Part shown: positions 16,788-26,063 of the stretch, one piece after another
How positions within the stretch are numbered: the stretch's first letter is position 1
Layout of the letters: the number at the start of each line of letters is the position of its first letter
From: DATFWC01 sp963777755
GTDB lineage: Bacteria; Pseudomonadota; Alphaproteobacteria; Rhizobiales; Xanthobacteraceae
Length of the DNA: 64,000 bases
Assembly (NCBI GenBank): GCA_963777755.1
Contig: CAVZSC010000028.1
Coordinates: 1-64,000, forward strand
Reading direction: 5' to 3'
The notes under the pieces: model-generated
What the model was told of the DNA's origin: nothing
Database searches by the model: none
What the model saw: only the letters and a program-made list of their open reading frames with translations
Position numbers and translations under genes: made by a program

Positions 16788-17516
16788 CTAACTGGTGGGA
16801 CACAACGCGCCTTTGTCGTTTGTCCGTGCGATCGATCCCGGATCGATCACGCTTCGGCTTTCGCCGACACGCTGGCCGTCGCCGGGTCGGTCGGTCCTCT
16901 TCAGGTATACGGAGAACAGCACGATCCACGCCAGGATCGAACCTTCGATGATCCGTTGATACAAGCCTGCCACAGCGGACAGCGGGTCCGCCTGCAGGAG
17001 GTTTCCAATGACGATGCCGGTCACTGCGGCACCGATCCCGGAAACCGATACGAGCGCGCCGTTCTGCCATCTCCGCGCGCTGATCCCGGTCCACAGCAGG
17101 CCCTGCGTGGCGGCGACCAGGCCGAGCATGCCGGTTGCCTCATGGATCGATTGGGACAGGGACAGATCGGGGTTTTGCCGGTTGCAGCCGACATCGCAGG
17201 GGAAGAACAGGCTCGAGACGGCGCACTCGAGGCCGTACAGCGCGAGGCAGCAGAGGCCGATCGTGCCGAGGACGCGCGCGCGGACTTGCCGCATCGCCAG
17301 GACGGCACACAGCGCGATCAGCAATCCGGCCGGCGCCAGCAGGAACGAGCGCAGCTCCCGGCCGTACGGTGTGCCGAGTGCGTAGCCTTCGCTCAGATAG
17401 TTGGACACGTGGCTGTATTCGGAAAATTGCCAGCCGCTCAACACCGCCGCCGCCGCGCAGCCCGCCGCCCCGGCGAGGCCCGACCAGCATGCCGCCGCTC
17501 CGAGATCGCGCTTCAT
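16788..17516 (-). CDS. DUF998-family membrane protein
   Basis: 242 aa with about six membrane helices and the DUF998 features: SHVSNYLSEGYALGTPYG after helix 1, and VSSLFFPCDVGC in the middle followed by SQSIHEATGMLG. The function of DUF998 proteins is unknown. The gene is convergent with the oxidase operon and followed, in its own direction, by no obvious partner. The last 30 residues are polar and disordered. Confidence 0.75.
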   Translation of the reverse strand: MKRDLGAAACWSGLAGAAGCAAAAVLSGWQFSEYSHVSNYLSEGYALGTPYGRELRSFLLAPAGLLIALCAVLAMRQVRARVLGTIGLCCLALYGLECAVSSLFFPCDVGCNRQNPDLSLSQSIHEATGMLGLVAATQGLLWTGISARRWQNGALVSVSGIGAAVTGIVIGNLLQADPLSAVAGLYQRIIEGSILAWIVLFSVYLKRTDRPGDGQRVGESRSVIDPGSIARTNDKGALCPTS

Positions 17517-17602
17517 CGATCGCCCCCTTGCTGTCGCCCGGGTGCGGTATGCGGGATTCGAGAGCGATCCGCTGTCCCCCAGGGAACAGGCCGTTCGGCT
17601 AC

Positions 17603-17779
17603 CTATCGCTTGTCCTGCTGATTGGACGTGTTCTGTCGAATGTTCCCGCGTTCACCCACCTGATCGATGTTCTCCGGGCTTTCCGACACCGGATCGTCCA
17701 CGTTCGCGTCCGGATCGCTTCCCGGGCCCTTCGGGCTTCGGTTCTTCTCCGGCACGGTTGGCATGCGCTTGCGGTCCAT
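17603..17779 (-). CDS. Small polar protein of unknown function (58 aa)
   Basis: Starts at 17779 after GAGGAGACGCC. The product is charged, proline-rich and probably disordered (DRKRMPTVPEKNRSPKGPG, then ENIDQVGERGNIRQNTSNQQDKR). Similar short proteins of unknown role occur in rhizobia. No domain recognised. Confidence 0.5.
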   Translation of the reverse strand: MDRKRMPTVPEKNRSPKGPGSDPDANVDDPVSESPENIDQVGERGNIRQNTSNQQDKR

Positions 17780-17963
17780 TGGCGTCTCCTCTTCCTCCCG
17801 CATGGGCAACAACGCCGTGAGCTTCCCTTGGGTTTCGTCGTGCGCTATGCCGATGGACGTGCACGGCGCGCTTGATCGGCGCGGTTGCCTCGGGCGAGAC
17901 CCTTGATTCCCTGCGGCTCAAGACCGATCTGAGCCCGGCACCGTTGTTGCCGGCCAGGGGCTC

Positions 17964-19442
17964 ATGACCATCCATTTCCCGTTCGAGAACAGCTACGCGC
18001 GGCTGCCCGACCGCTTCTTCGCGCGGGTGTCGCCGACCCCTGTCGCGGCGCCGAAGCTGGTGAAGATCAACCGCGGGCTCGCGCGTGAGCTCGGCCTCGA
18101 TGCCGATTGGCTCGCCGGTCCGGAGGCGGCCGAGATTTTCGCCGGCACGCGGGTCCCGGATGCCGCAGAGCCGATCGCCATGGCCTATGCGGGGCACCAG
18201 TTCGGCCATTTCGTGCCGCAGCTCGGCGATGGCCGCGCCATCCTGCTGGGCGAGGTCGTCGACCGCGACGGCGTCCGCCGCGACATCCAGCTCAAGGGCT
18301 CGGGCCGCACGCCGTTCTCGCGCAACGGCGACGGTCGCGCGGCGCTCGGTCCCGTGTTGCGCGAGTACATGGTGAGCGAGGCCATGACGGCGCTCGGGAT
18401 CCCGACCACCCGATCGCTCGCCGTGGCGATGACGGGCGAGGCGGTGGTGCGCGACACGCTGCTTCCCGGCGCGGTCCTCACCCGGGTCGCCGCCAGCCAT
18501 GTCCGCATCGGCACCTTCCAGTTCTTTGCCGCGCGCCACGACACCGAGGCGGTTCGCCTGCTCGCCGATCATGTGATCGCCCGCCACTATCCGCAGGCCC
18601 GCGAAGCCGAGCATCCCTACGCCGCCCTGCTGGAGATGGTGATCGGCCGGCAAGCCGAGCTGGTGGCGCGGTGGCTGCTCATCGGCTTCATTCACGGCAT
18701 CATGAACACCGACAACATGTCCATTGCGGGCGAGACGATCGACTACGGCCCGTGCGCCTTCATGGACGCCTACCATCCGACGACGGTGTTCAGCTCGATC
18801 GACCAGCATGGCCGCTACGCCTATGCGAACCAGCCCGGCATTGCCGCCTGGAATTTGGCGCGGCTCGCCGAGACGCTGCTGCCGCTCTTGTCCGACGACG
18901 ACGAGAAGGCGGTGACGCGCGCGCGCGCGGCGCTCGAGATCTTCTCGCCGCGGTTCGAGACCGCGTTCCACGCCGGCCTGCGAAGGAAGCTCGGCCTCGC
19001 CACGGAACGCCAGGAGGACCTGGAGCTCGCGGGCGGACTTCTCGAGCTGATGGCCAAGAACGAAGCCGACTTCACGCTGACGTTCAGGGGGCTGAGCGAC
19101 GCGGCGGGCGATCCCGCTCACGACGAAGCGGTACGCAGGCTGTTTGCCGACCCGGCCGCCTACGACGGCTGGGCCGCCGCATGGCGGAGACGGCTCGCGC
19201 ACGAGCCGCAGGACGGCGCGACGCGCCGGGCGGCGATGCGGGCGGTCAATGCGGCCTTCATTCCGCGCAACCATCGGGTCGAGGCGGTGATCGAGGCGGC
19301 GGTGCAGGAACAAGATTTTGCGCCGTTCGAGGAGCTGCTCACGGTCCTGTCCAAGCCCTACGAGGACCAGCCGGACTTCCGGCACTACGCTGCCCCGCCC
19401 CAGCCGCACGAGCGCGTCGAGCAGACGTTCTGCGGGACCTGA
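17964..19442 (+). CDS. selO: SelO / YdiU-family protein adenylyltransferase (AMPylase)
   Basis: 492 aa, full length. This pseudokinase-fold family transfers AMP from ATP to Ser/Thr/Tyr of target proteins, notably in redox stress. Key blocks are present: AYAGHQFGHFVPQLGDGRA, KGSGRTPFSRNGDGRAALGP, and the metal-binding IMNTDNMSIAGETIDYGPCAF. It ends RVEQTFCGT; the C-terminal cysteine three residues from the end is a known feature of the family. The gene stands alone, followed by the promoter of the ABC operon. Confidence 0.92.
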   Translation: MTIHFPFENSYARLPDRFFARVSPTPVAAPKLVKINRGLARELGLDADWLAGPEAAEIFAGTRVPDAAEPIAMAYAGHQFGHFVPQLGDGRAILLGEVVDRDGVRRDIQLKGSGRTPFSRNGDGRAALGPVLREYMVSEAMTALGIPTTRSLAVAMTGEAVVRDTLLPGAVLTRVAASHVRIGTFQFFAARHDTEAVRLLADHVIARHYPQAREAEHPYAALLEMVIGRQAELVARWLLIGFIHGIMNTDNMSIAGETIDYGPCAFMDAYHPTTVFSSIDQHGRYAYANQPGIAAWNLARLAETLLPLLSDDDEKAVTRARAALEIFSPRFETAFHAGLRRKLGLATERQEDLELAGGLLELMAKNEADFTLTFRGLSDAAGDPAHDEAVRRLFADPAAYDGWAAAWRRRLAHEPQDGATRRAAMRAVNAAFIPRNHRVEAVIEAAVQEQDFAPFEELLTVLSKPYEDQPDFRHYAAPPQPHERVEQTFCGT

Positions 19443-19493
19443 CGGGCGCTGAGCCCAGGAGCTGGCGTGGAAGGGAAAGAAAAGCCCCTCCGC

Positions 19494-19522
19494 TTGACAG
19501 TAAACTAGACGACTAGTCTACT
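19494..19522 (+). promoter_or_regulatory. Sigma-70-type promoter with an overlapping operator-like palindrome
   Basis: TTGACA at 19494-19499 and TCTACT at 19517-19522 are spaced 17 bp. Between them lies TAGAC-GACTA-GTCTA (19506-19520), an inverted repeat that also contains the palindrome GACTAGTC. The site sits in front of an operon that ends with a GntR gene, so repression by that regulator is the simplest reading. This is inference. Confidence 0.6.
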
Positions 19523-19554
19523 TGTTGGGAGTGTGTATTCGTGGGGGAGTGTCG

Positions 19555-20625
19555 ATGCCCATTTCGCGACGCGGACTTCTGGCTGGCGCTCTCGCCCTTC
19601 CGGCACTCGGCACGGGTCATGCCCGCGCGCAAACCACGCGCATCCGCTACCTCCTCACCTCGCCGTCGCCGATCGTTGCGGAGGCGCCTCACTCCTCGGT
19701 CCCGGACGTGCTCGGCTTCTGGAAGGAGGGCGGTCTCGACGTCGAGGTGAAGCCGTTCAGCGGCTCGACCGGCGCGACGCAGGTGGTGCTGGCCGGCTCC
19801 GCCGAGTTCACCATGGCAAGCCCGGAAGGCTTCATCGCCGGGCGCCAGAGCGATGCCAAGGCGATTGCGGTCTACAGCCACACGCGCGAGCCGATCTACA
19901 CCATCGCCGTCGTCGCCGGGAGCGCGGTGCAGAAGCTTGAGGACCTGAAGGGCAAGACCATCGGGGTGCTGAGTCTGTCCAGCGGCGCCGTACCGGTTGC
20001 CAAGGCGATGCTGCGCTCGGTCGGCTTCGATCCCGAAAAGGACGTGAAGTGGCTGCCCGTCGGGCTTGGGCCGCAAACCGCGAACGCGCTCAAGACCAAC
20101 CAGGTCGACGCGCTGGCGCTGTGGGACTGGGCCTACGCCATCCTGGAAAATCTCGGCTACCAGTTCCGCCATTTCGGCACACCCGCGACGTCGAAGATCC
20201 TCAGCCTGATGCTCATCGGCAACGAGGATTTCGTGAAGGCCAATCCAGGGCCGACGGTGAAGATGGCTCAGGGCATCGCCAAGGGCGCGTTGTTCACGCT
20301 CACCAATCCGGAAGCGGCGGTGCGCATCCATTGGCAGAAATATCCGTCCTCGAAGCCGACCAACGTGACAGACGAGCAGGCGCTCAAGGAAGCCGTCCAC
20401 GTCCTGCAGGCGCGGCTCGAGAAGTACCGCATCGCGCAGCGTGAGATCCCCAAATGGGGTGCCTTCACCAAGGCGGAATGGGAGGAGACGCAGAATTTCT
20501 TTCACGAGACCGGCCTGATCGGCCGCAAGCTCGACGTCTCGGCCTACTACACCGACCAGTTCGTGCAGGCGATCAACGACTTCGACCAGAACGACATCGT
20601 CGCCAAGGGGCGGTCCTATAAGTGA
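19555..20625 (+). CDS. ABC transporter solute-binding protein, NrtA/SsuA/TauA type
   Basis: 356 aa with a Tat-like signal (ISRRGLLAGALALPALG, cut after HARA). The mature part has the NMT1/THI5-like fold of nitrate, sulfonate and taurine binding proteins (FWKEGGLDVEVKPFSG; VLAGSAEFTMASPEGFIAG). Started at 19555 after GGGGGAGTGTCG. The ATPase and permease genes follow with overlapping ends. The ligand is not readable; the CoA-ligase and hydratase genes downstream point to an organic acid rather than nitrate or sulfonate. Confidence 0.85.
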   Translation: MPISRRGLLAGALALPALGTGHARAQTTRIRYLLTSPSPIVAEAPHSSVPDVLGFWKEGGLDVEVKPFSGSTGATQVVLAGSAEFTMASPEGFIAGRQSDAKAIAVYSHTREPIYTIAVVAGSAVQKLEDLKGKTIGVLSLSSGAVPVAKAMLRSVGFDPEKDVKWLPVGLGPQTANALKTNQVDALALWDWAYAILENLGYQFRHFGTPATSKILSLMLIGNEDFVKANPGPTVKMAQGIAKGALFTLTNPEAAVRIHWQKYPSSKPTNVTDEQALKEAVHVLQARLEKYRIAQREIPKWGAFTKAEWEETQNFFHETGLIGRKLDVSAYYTDQFVQAINDFDQNDIVAKGRSYK

Positions 20626-21428
20626 ACCGAGCGCCTGAGCCCCTCATCGCCATCGAGGACGCGCGCAAGCTGTTCCTGTCGCGCTCCGGGCAGGAGCTGG
20701 AGGCCATCGCGCAAGTCTCGCTCGCCATTCCGGATCAGCAGTTCCTCTGCGTCGTCGGTCCGTCGGGGTGCGGCAAGAGCACCCTGCTGCGCCTGATCGC
20801 GGGTCTCGAGACGCTCTCGTCGGGCCGGCTGCGCATCGGCGGCGTCGAGGTTCGCGGCGCGCGGCGCGATATCGGCCTCGTATTTCAGACGCCGGTGCTG
20901 CTGCCGTGGCGGAGCGTGCTCAAGAACGTGCTGGTTCCCGCCGAAGTGCTGAAGCTCGAGAGGCGCGCCGCCACGCGCCGGGCGCACGAGCTCATCGATC
21001 TCGTCGGCCTTGCGGGATTTGCCGACCGCTACCCGAACGAGCTGTCGGGCGGCATGAAGCAGCGCGTGGCGATCGCCAGATCGCTCATGCACGATCCGAA
21101 GATCCTGCTGATGGACGAGCCGTTCGGCGCGCTCGATGCGCTGACGCGCGAGGCCATGAATCTCGAGCTGCTGCGCATCTGGAAGGCCAGTGGCAAGACC
21201 ATCGTCCTCGTCACCCATTCGATCGAGGAGGCGCTGCTGCTCTCGGATCGCGTCGCGGTCTTCACCGCCCGGCCGGGCCGCATCCGCGACGTCGTCGAAG
21301 TCCCGCTGCCGCGCCCGCGCTCGGCGAAGACGCGCACCGACCCGGTGTTCGTGGGGCTCGCCGACAGGCTGCGCGGCTATTTCGACGGCGCTGTGCCGGA
21401 GTTCTCGCCGGTTGCGGGGGCGGCATGA
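20622..21428 (+). CDS. ABC transporter ATP-binding protein (SsuB/TauB type)
   Basis: 268 aa. Walker A GPSGCGKSTLLRLIAGL, Q-loop QTPVLLPWRSV, signature LSGGMKQRVAIARSL, Walker B ILLMDEPFGALD and the switch histidine in VTHSIEEALLLSDRV are all intact. GTG start overlapping the receptor stop (GTGA). It energises uptake through the neighbouring permease. Confidence 0.93.
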   Translation: MNRAPEPLIAIEDARKLFLSRSGQELEAIAQVSLAIPDQQFLCVVGPSGCGKSTLLRLIAGLETLSSGRLRIGGVEVRGARRDIGLVFQTPVLLPWRSVLKNVLVPAEVLKLERRAATRRAHELIDLVGLAGFADRYPNELSGGMKQRVAIARSLMHDPKILLMDEPFGALDALTREAMNLELLRIWKASGKTIVLVTHSIEEALLLSDRVAVFTARPGRIRDVVEVPLPRPRSAKTRTDPVFVGLADRLRGYFDGAVPEFSPVAGAA

Positions 21429-22222
21429 AGGTGACGCGCACCCGCATGCTGATCGAACGCCACGGCCCTCCGGCGGTTGCCGGCATGGTGCTGCTCGCCG
21501 CCTGGGAGTTCCTGCCGCCCGCGTTCGGCATCTCGAAGCTCCTCATCCCGCAGCCGTCCGCCATCGCGGCGTCGCTCAAGATCGTGTTCGAGCGCGGGCT
21601 CCTCGTCGAGAATACGCTGATCACGCTGTTCGAGACGCTTGCCGGGTTCGCGATCGGCTCGTCGGCGGCGATCTTCTTCGCCTTCCTCATCACCCGCTCG
21701 AAGCTCATCGAGCGGGCGCTGATGCCTTATCTCGTCGGTTTCCAGGCCCTGCCCAAGGTCGCGCTCGCGCCGCTCATCGTGGTGTGGATCGGCATCGGCA
21801 TCGAGTCGAAGATCGCGATCGCGGCGATCATCGCCTTCTTCCCGGTGCTCATCAATTCGATCGTCGGCTTCTCGACCGTGGAGACCGAGAAGATCGAGCT
21901 GATGCGCTCGCTCGTCGCATCGCGATGGCAGGAATTCCGCATCGTGATCTTCCCCAACTCGCTGCCCTTCATCTTCGCCGGGCTCAACGTCGCGATCGTC
22001 TTCAGCATCACCGGTGCGCTCGTGGGCGAGTTCATCGGCGCCGACCGCGGGCTCGGCAACATGCTGATGCAGCTCAATTTCAACATGGATATCGCGGGGA
22101 TGTTCGGCATCCTCGTGGTGCTCGCCCTCATGGGCATCACCCTGCACGGGTTGATCCGCTTCTTCCACCGGCGGCTGGTGTTCTGGGCCGAGCCCGACCG
22201 CTTCGGTCCCGATGGTCATTGA
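21425..22222 (+). CDS. ABC transporter permease (SsuC/TauC type)
   Basis: 265 aa, six predicted membrane helices, with the EAA-like loop VETEKIELMRSLVASRWQEF followed by IVIFPNSLPFIFAGLN. The start overlaps the ATPase stop (ATGA at 21425). It forms the channel of the importer with the receptor and ATPase upstream. Confidence 0.9.
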   Translation: MKVTRTRMLIERHGPPAVAGMVLLAAWEFLPPAFGISKLLIPQPSAIAASLKIVFERGLLVENTLITLFETLAGFAIGSSAAIFFAFLITRSKLIERALMPYLVGFQALPKVALAPLIVVWIGIGIESKIAIAAIIAFFPVLINSIVGFSTVETEKIELMRSLVASRWQEFRIVIFPNSLPFIFAGLNVAIVFSITGALVGEFIGADRGLGNMLMQLNFNMDIAGMFGILVVLALMGITLHGLIRFFHRRLVFWAEPDRFGPDGH

Positions 22223-22247
22223 CGAGAAACAAAAACAGGAGCGTCCC

Positions 22248-23033
22248 TTGTCCGATCCCACGGTTCACGTCGCGCGCGACGGCGCGGTCGCCACGCTCAC
22301 CCTGGACAACCCGCCCGTCAATGCGGTCTCGACCAGGCTGGTCAACGCGCTGCACGCCGCGCTCGACCAGGTCGAGGGGATGCGCGACGTGCGTTGCGCG
22401 ATCCTGACCGGAGCGGGCGAGCGCGCCTTCTCTGCCGGCGGCGACCTGCGCGAGGAGCAGGACTTCGGCAGTCCCGAGGCGTCGCGGGCCTTCCGCGAGC
22501 TCGGCCGGCGGACGCTCAACCGGCTCGAGCAGTTCCGCGTGCCCATCATCGCCGCGATCCACGGCTACTGCATCGGCGGCGGCACTGCGCTGGGCTGGGT
22601 GTGCGACATCCGGATCGCCGCCGACAACGCGGTGTTCCGCGCCGGCGATGCCTATCTCGGCCTTGTTCCGAGCTGGGGCATGGGGCTCACCCGCCTGCCG
22701 CGGCTGGTCGGCCGCAACCGCGTGCTCGACATCCTGCTGATCGGCGAGAATTTCGACGCCGCGAAGGCGCATGAGCTCGGGCTGGTGACCAAGGTGGTGC
22801 CGCGCGCCGGCCTCATGCAGGAGGCAAGGGCGGCGGCGGATCGCATCGCCAAGGCCTCGCCGTCCGCGATCCTCGCCACCCGCAAGGCCGTCGCCTACAA
22901 CCTTCGGCACGGCTGGGACGACATGGTGCGCTACGAGGAGGAGATCTGCACGCAAGTGTTCGGCCACCCGGACGCGCACGAGGGGCCGAAGGCCTTCACC
23001 GAGAAGCGGCCCCCCAGCTTCAAGAGCCTGTAG
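22248..23033 (+). CDS. Enoyl-CoA hydratase/isomerase family protein
   Basis: 261 aa from TTG 22248, which has AGGAGCGTCCC in front; an upstream ATG at 22212 overlapping the permease end would add 12 residues. Crotonase motifs: ERAFSAGGDLREEQ and AIHGYCIGGGTALGWV form the oxyanion hole. At the usual catalytic position the PE-x-x-LG motif reads GDAYLGL, so the canonical glutamate is replaced, hinting at a non-hydratase activity. The gene lies in the ABC operon just before a CoA ligase. Confidence 0.85.
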   Translation: MSDPTVHVARDGAVATLTLDNPPVNAVSTRLVNALHAALDQVEGMRDVRCAILTGAGERAFSAGGDLREEQDFGSPEASRAFRELGRRTLNRLEQFRVPIIAAIHGYCIGGGTALGWVCDIRIAADNAVFRAGDAYLGLVPSWGMGLTRLPRLVGRNRVLDILLIGENFDAAKAHELGLVTKVVPRAGLMQEARAAADRIAKASPSAILATRKAVAYNLRHGWDDMVRYEEEICTQVFGHPDAHEGPKAFTEKRPPSFKSL

Positions 23034-25175
23034 ATGGGTCTCGCCGCGCTCCTGCGTCCGCAATCCGTCGCGATCGTCGGCGCGTCGGACAAGATCGGTC
23101 CGGGCTTCAATGCGTGGAACGCGCTGCGCTACGTCGGCTATGCGGGCGAGATCCACCTCGTCAATCCGAACAGGCCGGAGCTGTTCGGCCGCCGCACCTG
23201 CGCCTCGCTCGCCGACATACCCGGTAGGGTCGACGCGGCGTTCGTATCGGTCGCGGCCGACAGCGTGCTCGAGGTGGCCCGCCAGGCGGTCGCGAAGGGC
23301 GTCGGCGGCCTGGCGATCCTCTCCAGCGGCTTCGGCGAGGCGGGCGAGGACGGGCGGAACGCCGAGCGCGTTCTGGCCACGCTCGCTGCCGCGCACGACA
23401 TCGCGGTGTGCGGGCCAAACTGCCTCGGTCTCCTGAATTTTTGCGGCGCCTCGGCCCTGTTCGGCACCTCGCTGCCCGACCACGTCGAGCGCGGCCGGGT
23501 CGCCGCCATCGTCCAGAGCGGCTCGATCGGTATTGCGCTCCTCAACGCCGCGCGCGACCTCGGCCTGAGCTACCTCATCACTTCGGGCAACGAGGCCGTC
23601 ACTACTGCGGCCGACTACCTGGAGGGCATCCTCGACGACGACGACGTCGCGACCGTCATCCTGTTCGCCGAGCAGATCAAGAAGCCGCAGAAGTTCGTCG
23701 CGATGGTGCGCCGCGCGCGTGAGCTCGGCAAGCCGGTGATCGTGCTCAAGAGCGGCCGCTCGACCAGGAGCCGCGCGGCCGTGATGGCGCATACCGGCGC
23801 GGTGGCCGGCAGCGTCGAGGCGTGCGATGCGGCGCTGCGTGCCGCGGGCACGATCCAGGTGATGTCGCTCGACGAGCTGATCGAGACCGCGATCCTCGTG
23901 TCGAGCGTCGCTGCGCCGCGCCGGCGCGGCGTCGGCGTGCTCTCGCTGTCGGGCGGCGAGATCGCGCTCGCGCTCGACGCGGCCGAGGAAGCCGGCGTGC
24001 AACTGCCGTCGGCGGAGCCGGTGGCGGCCGAGCTCGCGAAGCTCCTGCCCGCCTTCGCCAACATCGCCAACCCGCTCGATCTGACCTGGGCCGGGCTCTA
24101 CGATCCAGAGGTCGCGCGGGGTTGCGCGCGCACGCTCGGCTCACATGCGGACGTCGGCACGCTCGTGCTGCTGCAGGATGCGCCCAAAGGGCTCGGGCCG
24201 CAGCAGGCGGGGCGCTACGCCCGGCTGCTCGCGTCCGTCGCCGCCGGTGCGAAGGATGCAGGCCTCCCGCTCGTCGCGGTGTCGAACCTCTCTGGCGATA
24301 TCCATCCCGAGCTGGCGGAGACCGCAAGGACAGCCGGCGTTCCCTACCTGCGCGGTACCCAGGGGGGCTTCTCGGCCCTCGGGCGCTTCGCCCAATGGGC
24401 CACGGCGCCGCGCGTCGCGGCGCTGCCGGACTGCGCCGCGACGCATGCGCTCGCCCGCAGCCGGCTCGCATCGCTCGCCGGCAAGCGCATGCCGAGCGAG
24501 GTCGAGGCGCGGGACATTCTCGCGGCTTACGGGATTGCGGGCCCGCGCGAGCGCGTGTGCGCGAGCAGCGACGAAGCGGTTGCGGCAGCCCAGTCGATCG
24601 GCTTCCCCCTTGTCCTGAAATGCCTCGTCGCCGATCTGATCCACAAGACCGAAGCCGGGCTCGTCGAGGTCGGGCTGCGCTCGGCCGACGAGGTCGCGGC
24701 AGCGGCGCGTGCCATGCTGGAGCGCGCGCGCGCCGCCGGCGGATCGGTCCTCGGCCTCCTGGTGCAGGAGCAGGTCAGGCCCGTGGCCGAACTGTTCGTC
24801 GGCGCCCGGGTCGATCCCGATTTCGGGCCGCTGATCGTGGTCGGAGCCGGGGGCGTCCTGGTCGAGCTCTATCGCGACGTCGCGGTGCGTCTCGCGCCGG
24901 TCGATGAGGAGGAGGCGCTCGAGGCGCTGCGCGCGACGCGCATCGCGCGGCTCCTCGACGGGTTCAGGGGCAGGCCGCCCGGCGACGCCGCCGCGGTCGC
25001 GCGGGCGATTGCCGCCGTGTCCCGGTTTGCGGCTGCGTTCGCCGACGAGATCGCGGAGGTCGAGGTCAATCCGCTCGCGGTGCTTGCCGAGGGCCAAGGC
25101 TGCGTCGCGCTCGATTGCGTGATCGTGCCGAAGGCCTCGCGGCCATTCGCGCCAGGGAACAGGCAAATTGCATGA
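23034..25175 (+). CDS. NDP-forming acyl-CoA synthetase / acetate-CoA-ligase-like protein
   Basis: 713 aa fusion of the alpha- and beta-type domains. Order: CoA-binding Rossmann domain (1-130, SVAIVGASDKIGPGFNAWNA), succinyl-CoA-synthetase-like domains (about 145-450, including HTGAVAGSVEACDAAL), then a C-terminal ATP-grasp domain (about 485-700, GFPLVLKCLVADLIHKTEAGL). Such enzymes join a carboxylic acid to CoA with ATP via a phosphohistidine. It begins right after the hydratase stop and ends overlapping the GntR start. Together with the importer it suggests uptake and CoA activation of an organic acid. Confidence 0.88.
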   Translation: MGLAALLRPQSVAIVGASDKIGPGFNAWNALRYVGYAGEIHLVNPNRPELFGRRTCASLADIPGRVDAAFVSVAADSVLEVARQAVAKGVGGLAILSSGFGEAGEDGRNAERVLATLAAAHDIAVCGPNCLGLLNFCGASALFGTSLPDHVERGRVAAIVQSGSIGIALLNAARDLGLSYLITSGNEAVTTAADYLEGILDDDDVATVILFAEQIKKPQKFVAMVRRARELGKPVIVLKSGRSTRSRAAVMAHTGAVAGSVEACDAALRAAGTIQVMSLDELIETAILVSSVAAPRRRGVGVLSLSGGEIALALDAAEEAGVQLPSAEPVAAELAKLLPAFANIANPLDLTWAGLYDPEVARGCARTLGSHADVGTLVLLQDAPKGLGPQQAGRYARLLASVAAGAKDAGLPLVAVSNLSGDIHPELAETARTAGVPYLRGTQGGFSALGRFAQWATAPRVAALPDCAATHALARSRLASLAGKRMPSEVEARDILAAYGIAGPRERVCASSDEAVAAAQSIGFPLVLKCLVADLIHKTEAGLVEVGLRSADEVAAAARAMLERARAAGGSVLGLLVQEQVRPVAELFVGARVDPDFGPLIVVGAGGVLVELYRDVAVRLAPVDEEEALEALRATRIARLLDGFRGRPPGDAAAVARAIAAVSRFAAAFADEIAEVEVNPLAVLAEGQGCVALDCVIVPKASRPFAPGNRQIA

Positions 25176-25912
25176 ACACGTTGATGATGCTCGGCGAGTT
25201 GGGCGCCGCAGGCGCATCGTACCGCGAGATCAAACGCCGGATCATCGAGGGCCACTACGCGCCGGGACAGAAGCTGTCCGAGGTGCGGCTGTCGGCGGAG
25301 CTCGGCATCGGCCGCTCGCCGATCAGGACCGCTCTGGCGCGCTTGCGGGGTGAAGGGTGGATCGAGGTCTCGCCCCAGAGCGGCACGTACGTGCGCGGTC
25401 TTTCGGCCAAGGAGATCGACGATGTGCTCGAGATCCGCCTCGTGCTGGAGACCTATGTGGCGGGGCTCGCCGCCGAGCGGATCAGCGATGCGGCGCTGCG
25501 CAAGCTCCGCCGCGGCTTTACGGCCTTCGGCGCCACGGTGACCAACGACCACATGGACGAATACCTCGAGCTCGACCTCGCCGTGCACGTCGCCATCTAT
25601 CACGCGGCCGGCAACGCGCTCATCGCCGAGAACCTCATGAACCTCATCGACAAGGTTCGCTGGATCCGGCGCGCCTCGACCGCCTGGCCGATGCGCATCC
25701 AGGAAGCCTACGAAGAGGTGGACCGGATCCTGCGGGCCCTGGAAAGGCGCGATGCCGCCGCGGCGCGCGAGGCCATGCGCCGGCATATCCAGGCGACCAT
25801 CGATTTCCGCAAGCACCGGGAGGGCCTCGCCCGCCCGGCCGACGCCATCGACGCCGGCGATCGTCGCGGCGCGCGCCGGCTGGCCGGCGCCCGCTCCCGA
25901 TCGTCGCGATAG
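25172..25912 (+). CDS. GntR-family regulator with FCD domain
   Basis: 246 aa. Winged HTH (about 14-76): EIKRRIIEGHYAPGQKLSEV, then GIGRSPIRTALARLRGEGWI. The FCD effector domain follows (about 85-215; EIRLVLETYVAGLAAERI, with metal-ligand-type residues in LDLAVHVAIYHAAG). ATG overlaps the CoA-ligase stop (ATGA). As the last gene of the operon it most likely senses the imported acid and controls the promoter at 19494. Confidence 0.9.
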   Translation: MNTLMMLGELGAAGASYREIKRRIIEGHYAPGQKLSEVRLSAELGIGRSPIRTALARLRGEGWIEVSPQSGTYVRGLSAKEIDDVLEIRLVLETYVAGLAAERISDAALRKLRRGFTAFGATVTNDHMDEYLELDLAVHVAIYHAAGNALIAENLMNLIDKVRWIRRASTAWPMRIQEAYEEVDRILRALERRDAAAAREAMRRHIQATIDFRKHREGLARPADAIDAGDRRGARRLAGARSRSSR

Positions 25913-26063
25913 CGCGTTCTCCGGCCGCCCGATTCAGAACATTTCAGGTCTCGCCCAAGGACGCGGGCCGGCCCCTTGCGGCAGACTCGCAGCGTTGCAC
26001 GTTCGGCGTTAGGCTCTGAGCAGTTCGCCAGGGCAGGCGCGAAGCCCGGCCGGCGGGGGCGGA

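Noticed and set aside
17652..19409. 585-codon antisense frame over selO
   Set aside because: Arg-rich composition and no domain; selO on the other strand is full length.
22137..24002. 621-codon antisense frame
   Set aside because: Shadow of the hydratase and CoA-ligase genes.
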